Origin: an uncultured Pseudanabaenaceae cyanobacterium | Lineage (GTDB): Bacteria > Cyanobacteriota > Cyanobacteriia > PCC-9006 > JAAUQQ01 | Assembly: GCA_937949725.1 (NCBI GenBank) | Contig: CALECT010000101.1 | Span: 1-44,948, forward strand | DNA length: 44,948 nt | Reading direction: 5' to 3' | Shown here: piece by piece, positions 34,287 to 43,340 of the stretch | How positions within the stretch are numbered: position 1 is the stretch's first letter | Layout of the letters: each line of letters begins with the position of its first letter | Made by a program: the position numbers and the translations under genes | The notes under the pieces: generated by a model | The model's database searches: none | What the model saw: only the letters and a program-made list of their open reading frames with translations | What the model was told of the DNA's origin: nothing

Positions 34287-35339
34287 CTAAGCGAGCGCTT
34301 GCATTGCCGTGATGAGCGCTGCGTTTTGCTCCGGCGTTCCCACGGTGATGCGTAGCTTGTCATCCAGGCCGGGTTGCTTGAAGTAGCGCACCAAGATGTT
34401 TTGTTGCTTAAGGGCGAGGTAGATGGCTTCAGCATTGCCTCGGCTGGGTTGGGTGAGTAGGAAGTTGGTTTCTGAGGGCCAGACTTTGAAGTTGAGGGCT
34501 TGGAGGGAGCGGGCGAGGAGGGTGCGATCGCGCCTCACCTTGGCAATGCAGTCATCTTTGTAGGCCTGGTCTCGCAAGGCTGCTGCACCTACTGCGATCG
34601 CCACGGCATCCACGCTGTAGCTGTCTCGCACCTTATACAGCCCGGCTAGCAGAGTCGGCTTGGCAATGGCAAAGCCCAGTCGTAATCCTGCTAAACCGTA
34701 ACCCTTGGATAATGTGCGGCTAATGACGACATTGTCGAATTCCTGAGCCAGCGCGAGGGCCGTTGACTCAGTAAAGTCGGCATAGGCCTCGTCAATGACT
34801 AACAGTCCATCGAGCCCAGCAGCTAACTGCCGAAGATCTGCTGCTGGAACGGTATGGCCTGAGGGGCTATTGGGCGTGGCGATAAAGGTGACGGCTCCCT
34901 GGGCTGCCACCAGCTCATCTATGGGCAGTTGAAAGTCTTTTCCGTAGGAAACTTCAACGGCTTCTGCTAGTTGTAACTGAGTTAACGTGCGGTAGAGAAC
35001 ATAGGTCGGCATGGGGTAAACCACGGGGCGACCGGGCTCAGCACAGGCGCGAATGATGATGTTGAGGATGTCATCGCTGCCGTTGCCTACGAGAACCCAG
35101 TCCTTTGGTACGGCCAAAACATCACTGACGGCTTGGCGAAAGGGCGTTGCATAGGGATCGGGATAGCGGCGCAGGGTTTCGGGGTTTAGTTTGGAGAGCG
35201 CTGCGATCGCTTGAGGTGAAGGCGGATAGGGATTCTCGTTGGTATTGAGTTTGATGATGGGCTGGCCCGGCTTGGGCTGTTCGCCGGGCTTGTAGCCCAC
35301 CAGGGCTTCAATACTGGGACGGAAATAGCGTTTAGCCAT
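34287..35339 (-). CDS. hisC: histidinol-phosphate aminotransferase
   Basis: A 350-residue PLP-dependent fold-type I aminotransferase of histidine synthesis (imidazole acetol-phosphate to histidinol-phosphate). Signatures: IKLNTNENPYPPSP near the N-terminus, VGNGSDDILNIIIRA, ATPNSPSGHT, VIDEAYADF, and SRTLSKGYGLAGLRLGF holding the PLP lysine. Length fits. Related aminotransferases overlap in substrate, so HisC is the likely but not the only call. It overlaps ppnP by eight bases and reads on toward the DCC gene, so the three form an operon with a mixed set of jobs. Confidence 0.9.
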   Translation of the reverse strand: MAKRYFRPSIEALVGYKPGEQPKPGQPIIKLNTNENPYPPSPQAIAALSKLNPETLRRYPDPYATPFRQAVSDVLAVPKDWVLVGNGSDDILNIIIRACAEPGRPVVYPMPTYVLYRTLTQLQLAEAVEVSYGKDFQLPIDELVAAQGAVTFIATPNSPSGHTVPAADLRQLAAGLDGLLVIDEAYADFTESTALALAQEFDNVVISRTLSKGYGLAGLRLGFAIAKPTLLAGLYKVRDSYSVDAVAIAVGAAALRDQAYKDDCIAKVRRDRTLLARSLQALNFKVWPSETNFLLTQPSRGNAEAIYLALKQQNILVRYFKQPGLDDKLRITVGTPEQNAALITAMQALA

Positions 35340-35643
35340 AGGAGCAGCAATAGTCCGTCACGGTGTTGACCTTAATCTTGAAGCTGGAATTGGCTGCTAC
35401 TTCAAAACTCTCGCCCCCTTTAATCGTCTGCCAGGTCTCTTGGCCCGCGAGCTGAATTTCCACTTCCCCAGCCATAATTTCCATCAACTCCTTCTCGCTG
35501 GTGTTGAATTCGTAATCACCTGTCATCATGATCCCAAGGCTTTTACGGGTGCCGTCGGTAAACTTGACGGTCCGGCTGGTTACTTTGCCATCAAAGTAAA
35601 TGTTCGCAGCCTTAACAACGGTCACATTGGCAAATTCAGACAT
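35332..35643 (-). CDS. ppnP: pyrimidine/purine nucleoside phosphorylase
   Basis: A 103-residue cupin of the PpnP (formerly DUF1255) family, which splits nucleosides with phosphate. Family marks: AANIYFDGKVTSRTV at the start, GTRKSLGIMMTGDYEF, and the end FEVAANSSFKIKV..DYCCSYG. Length is that of the family. First gene of the ppnP-hisC-DCC operon, divergent from the second TetR regulator across 412 bp. Confidence 0.95.
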   Translation of the reverse strand: MSEFANVTVVKAANIYFDGKVTSRTVKFTDGTRKSLGIMMTGDYEFNTSEKELMEIMAGEVEIQLAGQETWQTIKGGESFEVAANSSFKIKVNTVTDYCCSYG

Positions 35644-36055
35644 GGTGGGGAGGTAAAGCTGGACAAGACTTCATTGAATCATATTCGTTTAGTCTCGGGC
35701 TAGAGGCCAAATGCGTTGGTAGGTGAGGGATTCCAGCGGGCGTGGGTGCAGCGAGTTCCAGTTTAGTTGAGGTTTAAATGGTTTTTTGCCGACAGAGAAT
35801 ACCACTAAAATTCCTATCCTAGGCCAGCCTTCATAATTAATTCTTAGTTCCCTCACCTTTTGTAGGGTTACATAGTCTAGATTGTGTAAGCCAGTCTGCT
35901 ATCGTCCCTAGGGACATCTGTTTGTTTTGTAAGAATTGAGCAAAATAGTGCACAGCTTTGTACATTAATTTTGTCTCTTATGTTACAAAATCGTTCTAAA
36001 ATTGAATTGCTGTCAATAAAATTGCCTGGGACAGCCCACTGCACCTTGAATCACT
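35644..36055. other. divergent intergenic, ppnP / TetR 2
   Basis: A/T-rich, no gene. It contains the half-site TCGTTCT at 35991-35997 that matches the operator of the other TetR gene, followed by TAAAAT overlap. Promoters for both sides must lie here. Confidence 0.5.
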
Positions 36056-36640
36056 ATGGCTAGAGCATCCAAACGTAACCTTGTTCTCGACACAGCAGAA
36101 ACGCTGTTCGTTCAAAATGGTTTTGCAGCGACTGGGATTAACCAAATCACCCAGGAGGCTGGCATTGCCAGCATGACGCTGTACAACAACTTTAAGAGCA
36201 AGAATGATCTTGTTTTAGCAGTCTTAGCTCGCAAGAACAAAGCATTGTTTGAAGGTCTTGATGCAGCCTTGGAGTCTGCTGCGGATGAGCCAGGGGCACA
36301 GATTCTAGCGACGTTTGATTTTCTATCTGAATATGTGAGTGCTGATACCCACAGCCACAATGATGGTTCTTTCACTGGCTGTGCCTTCAACCACGCAGCT
36401 TCTGAGTTTCGTGAACTCAACCACCCGATCCACCAGGCTGCGACTCAGCATAAGCAGCAGTTGCTAGATATCTTTGAGCGCTTGGCTGAAGAGATGGAGC
36501 ATCCCACGCCTCTTGCCTTTGCCCAAACACTGCTGCTTCTAGTGGATGGTGCTTTGTCCAGTGCCCAGATCATGGGAGATATGTCCATGTTTGATCGGGC
36601 TCGCGCTGCTGCTAAGACTCTAATCGAGCTGTCTGTATAA
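36056..36640 (+). CDS. TetR/AcrR-family transcriptional regulator (paralogue 2)
   Basis: A 194-residue regulator close to the one at 10316-10897. Identical blocks include MARASKR, ATGINQITQEAGIASMTLYNNF with a following K, FTGCAF, HAASEFREL, and AQTLLLL.DGA. The HTH recognition region is unchanged, so both may bind the same operator; the central ligand part differs more. The TCGTTCT half-site 60 bp before its start supports shared control. No target gene is obvious; the next gene downstream is a GH13 amylase after a terminator. Confidence 0.93.
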   Translation: MARASKRNLVLDTAETLFVQNGFAATGINQITQEAGIASMTLYNNFKSKNDLVLAVLARKNKALFEGLDAALESAADEPGAQILATFDFLSEYVSADTHSHNDGSFTGCAFNHAASEFRELNHPIHQAATQHKQQLLDIFERLAEEMEHPTPLAFAQTLLLLVDGALSSAQIMGDMSMFDRARAAAKTLIELSV

Positions 36641-37003
36641 GTTGGATTGGCTGTCATTGCATGGGTTTATGTCCATCGGTCGAGCCTTTGGTCCATTTCC
36701 CATTGGCCCAGCCATTCTGGCTCATTAGAGTAAGTAGATATCTTTATCTCTTGAAGTCATTTCTATATGTGACGCTGATCGTTAGCGAATGCTGAAGGTT
36801 ATTACATCCCACTTCGTGGGGCGTTAGCTGTTCCCCTGAGACTCTATCTTGGTCTTCAGGGGACTTTTTTATGGTTGTCAGTCAGCTTGTGAACCCAGTT
36901 CAGCCATGGGTCGCTCAATGGCTCGTTACCATACCTATTGCGCCATACCTACTGCATCCACAGCCTAACGGTCCTCAGTAATGGGACCCGTTATCTATCT
37001 CTC
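36641..37003. other. intergenic with two hairpins
   Basis: No gene. It holds a small hairpin CCCAC-TTC-GTGGG at about 36809-36820 and a strong terminator at 36832-36870, then the leader of the amylase gene. The 190-bp interval before the terminator is long for a simple 3' tail of the TetR gene and could hide a small RNA. Confidence 0.5.
36832..36870 (+). terminator. intrinsic terminator
   Basis: TCCCCTGA (36832-36839) pairs with TCAGGGGA (36856-36863), followed by C and six T. Confidence 0.85.
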
Positions 37004-38518
37004 ATGAATGTCACTACCCCCAGTTGGGTCAAACAGGCTGTCTTTTATCAGATTTTTCCTGACCGCTTTGCAAAGACGAGTCAGCCGCGGCACAGTTTGC
37101 CGTCCACCATGCAGGTGCCCCTGGAGAGTTGGGATGCACCGCCCCAATTTCACAGCTATAAAGGCGGAGATCTTTGGGGGGTGGCCGAAAACCTTGATTA
37201 CCTCGTGGAGCTGGGAATTACGGCCATTTACTTCACGCCGATTTTTCAGTCTGCTAGTAATCACCGCTATCACACCCATGACTATTACAAGGTTGACCCG
37301 CTCCTGGGAGGAGAGGCTGCCTTCGATGCGCTGTTAGAAGCTGCCCATGCCAAGGGGCTCAAGGTGGTTTTAGATGGAGTGTTTAACCATGCCAGCCGGG
37401 GGTTTTTCTATTTCAACGACATTTTAGAAAATGGCCCCAATTCCCCCTGGCTTGATTGGTTTCAGATAGAAAAATGGCCCTTGGCACCCTATGACGGTGA
37501 GAAACCTGCCAACTACAAGGGATGGTGGAATATGCGGCCTTTGCCTGTGTTTAACCACGATCACCCTCCGGCGCGGGAATACATCATGCAAGTGGGGGAG
37601 TATTGGATTCAGAAGGGGGTTGATGGTTGGCGCTTGGATGTGCCGGGAGAGGTGAAGACTGAGGGATTTTGGGCGGAATTTCGCGATCGCGTCAAGGCCA
37701 TCAACCCTGAAGCCTATATTGTGGGCGAAGTTTGGGACGATGCTACGGAATGGCTCCAAGGTGATCAGTTTGATGGGGTGATGAATTATCCGTTTACAGG
37801 CCCGACCTTGGCTTTTGTTGCGGGCGATCGCGTCGAGCTTCCCCTGGTGGAAGGTCCCGGTTATTATCCCTATCCGGCGATCGAGGCAGTTGACTATGGG
37901 CAGAAAATGACTCAGCTGCTCCAGCAATACCCCTGGGACATCCAACTCACCCAGCTCAACTTGCTGAGCAGCCATGACATTGCCCGCGTCTTGAGTGTCG
38001 TGGGTGAAGATCGTGCCAGCTATGAATTGGCTTTATTGTTGCTGGTGACTTTCCCCGGTGCTCCCAGCATCTACTACGGCGATGAAGTGGGCATGGTGGG
38101 GGGCTTAGATCCGGACTGTCGCCGGGGCTTTTTGCCCGAATCCCAGTGGGACCAAGACTGGCTTGCTCTGCACAAGGACTTAATTGCCCTGCGCCGTCGC
38201 TATTTAGCCCTAGCTGTGGGCCAGTATCAAAGCTTAGCCGCAGAGGGGTTGGCCTATGCTTTTGCTCGCAGCCTCAGTCCCGAGGCCGCTGCGGAGTTGG
38301 ATATTCCTGAGCATGGGTCGCTGAAGAGCTGCATTGTGGCCGTGAATGCGGCAGAAACCGCTGTGGAGCTGGTGATTCCTGCGGATAGCTTAGCGACGGT
38401 TAGCCCTGCCCTCGATGGTTCTGCTGGAGCCTTGCTCTATGGCCAGGGTGAGGTGGAATTGTTCGAGGATGGCGCGCTTAAGCTGTCTTTGCCCGCGCGG
38501 ACAGGCTTGGTGTGGTGA
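37004..38518 (+). CDS. GH13 alpha-amylase family glycosidase (neopullulanase-like)
   Basis: A 504-residue (beta/alpha)8 glycosidase acting on alpha-glucans. GH13 motifs in order: YFTPIF..HRYHTHDYYKVDP (region near 70-95), VLDGVFNHA, GWRLDVPGEV with the Asp nucleophile, GEVWDDATEWL with the acid/base Glu, and LLSSHDIARVL with the third Asp. The layout with AVFYQIFPDRFA at the start fits neopullulanase/cyclomaltodextrinase types without the extra N-terminal carbohydrate-binding domain. Start is ATG 37004; an upstream TTG at 36938 is less likely. No signal peptide is seen, so it is probably cytoplasmic glycogen or maltodextrin metabolism, along with the GH15-like gene at the window's left. Confidence 0.92.
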   Translation: MNVTTPSWVKQAVFYQIFPDRFAKTSQPRHSLPSTMQVPLESWDAPPQFHSYKGGDLWGVAENLDYLVELGITAIYFTPIFQSASNHRYHTHDYYKVDPLLGGEAAFDALLEAAHAKGLKVVLDGVFNHASRGFFYFNDILENGPNSPWLDWFQIEKWPLAPYDGEKPANYKGWWNMRPLPVFNHDHPPAREYIMQVGEYWIQKGVDGWRLDVPGEVKTEGFWAEFRDRVKAINPEAYIVGEVWDDATEWLQGDQFDGVMNYPFTGPTLAFVAGDRVELPLVEGPGYYPYPAIEAVDYGQKMTQLLQQYPWDIQLTQLNLLSSHDIARVLSVVGEDRASYELALLLLVTFPGAPSIYYGDEVGMVGGLDPDCRRGFLPESQWDQDWLALHKDLIALRRRYLALAVGQYQSLAAEGLAYAFARSLSPEAAAELDIPEHGSLKSCIVAVNAAETAVELVIPADSLATVSPALDGSAGALLYGQGEVELFEDGALKLSLPARTGLVW

Positions 38519-38668
38519 GGGTCAAGGGGGGGCATTGAATTGGATTGTGGGGGGAGATGCTAGTCAGGGCAGCGCCTGGGTCGTGCGGGCCGACTGGGAG
38601 GTGAATCAATGAGGTCACTTAACCATGTCTATCCGAAATGGAGGTTGAGGACCTGGAAGTCATAAGGG

Positions 38669-38884
38669 ATGTTTTCGTCTGGGTTCATGCTGGAAGCGAT
38701 CGCTTTATTTTTTGCCTCCTTGATTGCGGTGAGTCTTGCCTATTACAAGCCCCATTGGTTTTGGAGTGATGTTCGGGTGGTGGGGCTGCGTCGCTGTTTT
38801 GGCGATCGCGGCACCCTGCTGCTGTATTACACCGTTGGAGCGGTGATGGCGGCGAGTTCTATCTGGACTATGGCCCAGAGCTAG
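38669..38884 (+). CDS. small two-span membrane protein
   Basis: A 71-residue protein with two hydrophobic segments (FMLEAIALFFASLIAVSLAYY and GTLLLYYTVGAVMAASSIW) joined by a basic loop. Function unknown. Start ATG 38669 has AAGGG close before it; an internal ATG at 38687 is possible. Its stop overlaps that of menH by four bases (CTAG, 38881-38884), a convergent overlap. Confidence 0.6.
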   Translation: MFSSGFMLEAIALFFASLIAVSLAYYKPHWFWSDVRVVGLRRCFGDRGTLLLYYTVGAVMAASSIWTMAQS

Positions 38885-39750
38885 GGCTGGCTTTGGCTAG
38901 TTTTCTCTCCCATTGCTCTAGGCTTGTGATCGTCAGACTGACCCTCCATGATGCGCCGGATTTCCGCCACCATTGCAGTTGGATTTTCGAGGGGAATATT
39001 GTGCCCAACATTGGGTAAAACCCGTAAATCTAGCGCTGGGTAACAATTAGCCATCTCTTGGGATATTGACACAAACTTGGGATCAAGTTCTCCTGCGATC
39101 TGATGCAGTTTTGATGCTGAATTAGGCAATTTCCCCCAAAGACTGGGCTGAGAGCCTAGCCCTAAATATTTCAGCGATTTGCCAAGTTCTTCCGGGTTAT
39201 TACGCAGCCGTTGTTCGATTAAAACCTCCTGTGCAGAAGTTTTCCACAATGATTCAAATAGTGGTTGTCTGTACCACTTTCTTAAAAAAACCTTAAGATC
39301 ATCTCTGATCTCAGTACATCGGAGCAAATCTATATCCCGTCTTGCTTTCCGGGCCTTGAAATCAGAGAGGCCGGGGGATCCGGATATAATTTGGGCCTGT
39401 GGAAAACTTTGGGGAAAACTTAAGCTGAGGTATAGAGCCAGTCGTCCACCCATGGAGTAACCCACGAGCAAATTTGCAAAATGACGTTGTGGGCTCAACT
39501 GTTGTACTAGTGCTTCTTGAAGTAGCTGAGCTGTACCTGGCATGGTGTACTGCGCTGGCTCTAGCCCCAAGCTCTGGCCATGGCCAGGCAGATCCACTGC
39601 GAGGCAGTGATAATCCTGGGCTAAATCATTGATAATCTTTTCCCAGTCTTGGCTTGAGCCCATAAAGCCATGGAGGAAAACGATGCGAGGATTACGGTCA
39701 TCTCCCCATTCAAGCCAGTGCAGCGGGCCAGGGTTAAGGGTAAATTTCAT
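38881..39750 (-). CDS. menH: MenH-like alpha/beta hydrolase (SHCHC synthase)
   Basis: A 289-residue alpha/beta hydrolase. It has an oxyanion region VFLHGFMGSSQDW, the nucleophile elbow GYSMGGRLALY, an Asp in AGELDPKFV and the catalytic His in NVGHNIPLENP, the pattern of MenH, which makes 2-succinyl-6-hydroxy-2,4-cyclohexadiene-1-carboxylate in phylloquinone synthesis, the quinone of photosystem I. Start is ATG 39750; a TTG two codons earlier exists. Without other men genes nearby the call rests on sequence alone; another hydrolase is possible. Confidence 0.82.
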   Translation of the reverse strand: MKFTLNPGPLHWLEWGDDRNPRIVFLHGFMGSSQDWEKIINDLAQDYHCLAVDLPGHGQSLGLEPAQYTMPGTAQLLQEALVQQLSPQRHFANLLVGYSMGGRLALYLSLSFPQSFPQAQIISGSPGLSDFKARKARRDIDLLRCTEIRDDLKVFLRKWYRQPLFESLWKTSAQEVLIEQRLRNNPEELGKSLKYLGLGSQPSLWGKLPNSASKLHQIAGELDPKFVSISQEMANCYPALDLRVLPNVGHNIPLENPTAMVAEIRRIMEGQSDDHKPRAMGEKTSQSQP

Positions 39751-40003
39751 AGTCAAACGAAGTAGGAGCGATTCGAATTTTTGACTGCTCGTGAGGAAGA
39801 TTTAGCGAGATGGAGTGTGAAATTTGTCTCCCATTGCAGTGGTTGGAGCAAATCCTATCTTTATGGAATAGAAATTAAGTCTGATTATTTTCTTTGACCA
39901 GAGCTGCGTAAAATTACAGCGGTAAGTTTACGTAATAGATTGGCGAAAAAATGATGGCCTCGGCTAGGTACTAGCTCCTCGATAAGCTGCGTTCCATCGG
40001 GGG

Positions 40004-41383
40004 TCAATTTAGAATGATGGCCCTCGCAACGCTGAGGTAGATAAACACCCCCAGTACATCCACCGCTGTGGTGATGAAGGGGGCGGACATCAGAGCGGGG
40101 TCTAGGCCGATCTTTTGGAACAGTAGAGGCAAGCTAGAGCCCGCCGTGGAAGCGAGGACGGAGATTGCGGCCAAGCTAATGCCGACTGAAATCGAAACTG
40201 AGATATCTCCCTGGAGCCAATAGGCCCAGACGGCGACGACTGCGGCCAGCATAAGACCGAGGAATAGCCCCGCTGTGGCTTCTCGGGCAATGACTTTTGC
40301 CGGGCCTAGGCTGCGAATGCGATCGGTGTTGAGGCCGCGAATCACCACAGTGGAAGACTGGGCTCCCACATTGCCACCCGTGCCAATCAGCAGGGGGATA
40401 AAGGCGGTGAGGGCTACAACTTCTTGGAGGACGTCCTGCTGGGAGCTGATGACTGCGCTGGTTCCGGTGTTGGTGACCAGGAGGACTAGCAGCCAAAGTA
40501 CCCGGCGGCGAGCGACGGTGAGCAGGTTGGTTTGGAAGTAATCATCGCCATCGCCGGTTTGCACACCGCCTTGGGCATAGATGTCCTCAGTGGCTTCGGC
40601 TTCGATGACGTCCAAAATGTCATCGACAGTAACAATGCCCACGAGGCGTTCTTCCCGGTCCACGATAGGCACGGCCAAAAAGTCATAGCGCTGGATGACG
40701 CGGGCCACTTCTTCTTGATCCGCATCGGTTTGGAGGGCGACCACATCGCGGGTCATGATCTCGCCAATGGTTTGCTGGGGACGGGCCACGACGAGGTCTC
40801 GCAGGGAGAGGATACCCCGCAGCCGTCGAGCTTGGTCAGTGGTGTAGAGGTAATAAATGGTCTCTTTGACTTCCGCCAGGCTACGAATGTAGTCCAGGGA
40901 GGCCGAGACGGTCATGACTTCCTTGAGGGCAATGTATTCCGGGGTCATGATGCGCCCAGCTGTATCGGCTTCGTAGCCCAGCATCATGGCGGTAGCTTCC
41001 CGCTCTTGATGGCTCATTTGCACGAGCAGCTGACGGACGACTTTAGCAGGGAGTTCGTCGAAGAGACGCACCCGGTCATCGGGGGACATGCTATCGACAA
41101 TTTCCAGGACTTCCTGGCTTTTTAGTTCTTCGAGGAGGAGCTGTTGAACGTTTGTATCAATATTTTCGTAGACTTCAATCGCTTCATCCTTGGACAGTAA
41201 GCGAAAGGCCAGTGCCTGTTGTTGACGGGGGAGATCTTCAATGGCATCGGCAATATCCGCAGGCTGAACTGGCACCAGCAGGGCCTTTGCGCCCTCCAGG
41301 TTATTTTGTTCTAGCAGGACCTCTAACTGGGCCCGCACCAGGCTACGAATTTCGGTGCGCGATCGCGCTGCCGCAGACTCCAT
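40004..41383 (-). CDS. mgtE: MgtE magnesium transporter
   Basis: A 459-residue MgtE channel: an N-terminal superhelical domain (about 20-130), two CBS domains (about 140-265, with ATAMMLGYEADTAGRIMTPEYIAL before them), a plug helix, and five spans. LTAFIPLLIGTGGNVGAQSSTVVIRGL contains the pore-lining GxGGNxGxQ motif. The cytoplasmic part senses Mg2+ and closes the pore at high Mg2+. Monocistronic on the minus strand. I see no Mg riboswitch in the 5' leader. Confidence 0.96.
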   Translation of the reverse strand: MESAAARSRTEIRSLVRAQLEVLLEQNNLEGAKALLVPVQPADIADAIEDLPRQQQALAFRLLSKDEAIEVYENIDTNVQQLLLEELKSQEVLEIVDSMSPDDRVRLFDELPAKVVRQLLVQMSHQEREATAMMLGYEADTAGRIMTPEYIALKEVMTVSASLDYIRSLAEVKETIYYLYTTDQARRLRGILSLRDLVVARPQQTIGEIMTRDVVALQTDADQEEVARVIQRYDFLAVPIVDREERLVGIVTVDDILDVIEAEATEDIYAQGGVQTGDGDDYFQTNLLTVARRRVLWLLVLLVTNTGTSAVISSQQDVLQEVVALTAFIPLLIGTGGNVGAQSSTVVIRGLNTDRIRSLGPAKVIAREATAGLFLGLMLAAVVAVWAYWLQGDISVSISVGISLAAISVLASTAGSSLPLLFQKIGLDPALMSAPFITTAVDVLGVFIYLSVARAIILN

Positions 41384-41825
41384 TAAGCAGGGTCCCGTCG
41401 TTGAAAATCAGATATGGCCACTGATCAGACACCTCATCCCTTCTGAAGTCGGATGAACGTCCCAACTTCCAATCATCGCTTAAGCTGGCGCAAGATGCAC
41501 TGGCACTTCTATCACGATTGGCGCTCCAGAGACAGATTGGGGAAACCGGGAGAACATTGCAGAAAGAGCAGTTTGGCGATCGCGCTGGTTTTGCTTCAGA
41601 CGCCTTGTCGTTTATCTGGGGATCCCGACGAAAGTGATCTTTTCTTATTAGAACGCAGTGCTTTGGTGAGCAAATGGACTTATTGAGTAAACATTAAATA
41701 CTTCTTAAGCTTTTTGCTGACAATTGACCAAAAGGTCGCCTACCTTGTAAGGGACCAATACAAGATCTTCTGATCCGAGCAACTGATTCTTGGGCAAGCG
41801 GGTCGGAACAAAAGGAGGTCAGCTT
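41384..41825. other. divergent intergenic, mgtE / pentapeptide gene
   Basis: Apart from the doubtful small frame, it holds the leader of the pentapeptide gene with TTGACC near 41725, an imperfect inverted repeat CTTGTA/TACAAG at 41744-41764, and a perfect AAAGGAGGT Shine-Dalgarno at 41811-41819. Confidence 0.5.
41453..41686 (+). CDS. doubtful small open frame
   Basis: A 77-codon frame between the divergent mgtE and pentapeptide genes. It has basic N-terminal half with HWHFYHDWRSRDR and no known family. No Shine-Dalgarno is seen before its ATG. It may be chance; it is listed because it fills the only sizeable gap here. Confidence 0.25.
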   Translation: MNVPTSNHRLSWRKMHWHFYHDWRSRDRLGKPGEHCRKSSLAIALVLLQTPCRLSGDPDESDLFLLERSALVSKWTY

Positions 41826-42743
41826 ATGGATATGCATGGGCTGCTTGATCAATACGCCAATGGTGCGCGCGCCTTTGAAGGTGCCGACCTCCAGGGTGCC
41901 GATTTAGAAAACCAGACCCTGGTGGGGATTCAGCTCGAAGGGGCGAATCTTATGGGGGGCAACTTTAGCCGCTGCTTTTTGCTCAAGGCCAACCTGCGGG
42001 ATGCCTTTCTCAATTGGGTGAACTTGAGCTATGCCAAGTTGAGCGATGCCAACTTGTCCGAAGCCGACATGACCAAGGCCAACCTTACGGGGGTCTTTGC
42101 GGTGAATGCCAATTTCCATCGCACCAAGCTGAGTGGAGCTCGCTTACAGGATGCGAATCTGCGCGGAGCTGATTTACGGGGCGCGAATTTGTGTAGCGCG
42201 AATTTGCGTGGTGCGAACCTGCGCAATGCAGACTTGCGCCGAGCCAACCTTAACTGGGCCAATCTAGAAGGCACTCGCTTGAGTGGTGCCAATCTAGATG
42301 GAGCTTTTCTTAACCAGGTCAATCTCAAGGGAGCCTATCTCAATGGATTGGATTTGAGTGGGATTAACCTCGATGGTGTGGATTTGGGGGAAGCGAAGCT
42401 CAGCGGGGTAAAGCTGAATGGGGCTAAGCTGTCGGCCTCGCGACTACAGGCAGTCCAGATGCGCGGCGGGCAGCTTACCGGCGCAAATCTGCAGGGGGCG
42501 AACTTGACTCAGGCGCTGTTGCGCAACGTGGACTTGAAGTGGAGTAATCTCTGCCAAGCAAATTTGAGTGATGCGGATCTGCGGGGGGCGAACCTGCTGG
42601 GTGCCAATATTGAAGGTGCCGTGTTTACAGGAGCTTTGCTTTCGACCGCTATGGCTCGCTATCTCAATTTGATCGCGGCAGGGAAGCCCATGGTGGGTCG
42701 AGAAAGCACGGCAGAAACATTGCAGCGCTGTATCGCGGTTTAG
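41826..42743 (+). CDS. pentapeptide-repeat protein
   Basis: A 305-residue protein built almost wholly of A(D/N)LxG pentapeptide repeats (about residues 15-275), which fold as a right-handed quadrilateral beta helix. The frame can be opened at 41790, but I start at ATG 41826 because the unusually strong AAAGGAGGT lies seven bases before it. Cyanobacteria have many such proteins; some mimic DNA, others stabilise membranes or transporters. No extra domain is present, and the last 30 residues are non-repetitive (MARYLNLIAAGKPMVGRES). It is followed by a HIP1-bearing hairpin terminator. Confidence 0.95.
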   Translation: MDMHGLLDQYANGARAFEGADLQGADLENQTLVGIQLEGANLMGGNFSRCFLLKANLRDAFLNWVNLSYAKLSDANLSEADMTKANLTGVFAVNANFHRTKLSGARLQDANLRGADLRGANLCSANLRGANLRNADLRRANLNWANLEGTRLSGANLDGAFLNQVNLKGAYLNGLDLSGINLDGVDLGEAKLSGVKLNGAKLSASRLQAVQMRGGQLTGANLQGANLTQALLRNVDLKWSNLCQANLSDADLRGANLLGANIEGAVFTGALLSTAMARYLNLIAAGKPMVGRESTAETLQRCIAV

Positions 42744-42812
42744 GGCAATTTGAAGTGGCCATTGACTGAGTCAGGGGGTTACTTCAAATATCACAAAATA
42801 TCTCGGAACATC

Positions 42813-42855
42813 TCGGTGCGATCGCAATTCAAGGGCGATCGCACCGATTTTGTTG
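42813..42855 (+). terminator. HIP1-built hairpin terminator
   Basis: A 13-bp perfect stem: left arm 42813-42825 ends in GCGATCGC, right arm 42835-42847 begins with it, with a nine-base loop, then ATTTTG. Two HIP1 octamers in opposite arms form the stem. It lies 70 bp after the pentapeptide stop. Confidence 0.7.
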
Positions 42856-42944
42856 CGGAGCAAGATCACTTGTTGCAGAGCAAGACGATTCTGACGGTCT
42901 TGGCCCTGAGCCTTTGTAGGCTGGGGCTATTGCATTGTTGGGAA

Positions 42945-43283
42945 ATGGGATTGCGCATGGGCCTCAAAATCGTTGACACCTTCGATACGAGCTTTACGCT
43001 GACCGCTGAGGCGCAGGAGCAGTTGATGGCTCTGCTGAAAGAGCCCAGTTTTGGCCAGCAGGTCTGTGACAGCAAGGGCTGGGCTGAGGTCAAGTTTACA
43101 GAGCAACTGTTTCAGCCCGTACCTTATAGCAGCCAAACGCCCAAGGGTATGGCGGCGGAGTTTGAGCAATACCAGGATGATCCTGACCATTACGCGATTG
43201 TCCATGTGCCGCCACCGTTTATGTTCAAAGCCAAGATTTTTAAGCCCAGTCGCCTCTGTGCCATTTTCCAGAAGGTGGCTTGA
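42945..43283 (+). CDS. hypothetical protein
   Basis: I read 112 residues from ATG 42945 (or 108 from 42957); the frame opens earlier but that part overlaps the terminator hairpin and looks non-coding. The sequence KIVDTFDTSFTLTAEAQEQLMALLKEPSF and a C-terminal HVPPPFMFKAKIFKPSRLCAIF look protein-like and compact. I do not recognise the family. It lies 57 bp before the GIY-YIG gene in the same direction. Confidence 0.5.
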   Translation: MGLRMGLKIVDTFDTSFTLTAEAQEQLMALLKEPSFGQQVCDSKGWAEVKFTEQLFQPVPYSSQTPKGMAAEFEQYQDDPDHYAIVHVPPPFMFKAKIFKPSRLCAIFQKVA

Positions 43284-43340
43284 AGATCCGCTGGCGATCG
43301 CTCTTCTGCAAGGGCTTTTTCCTACGCTCGACTATTTCCC

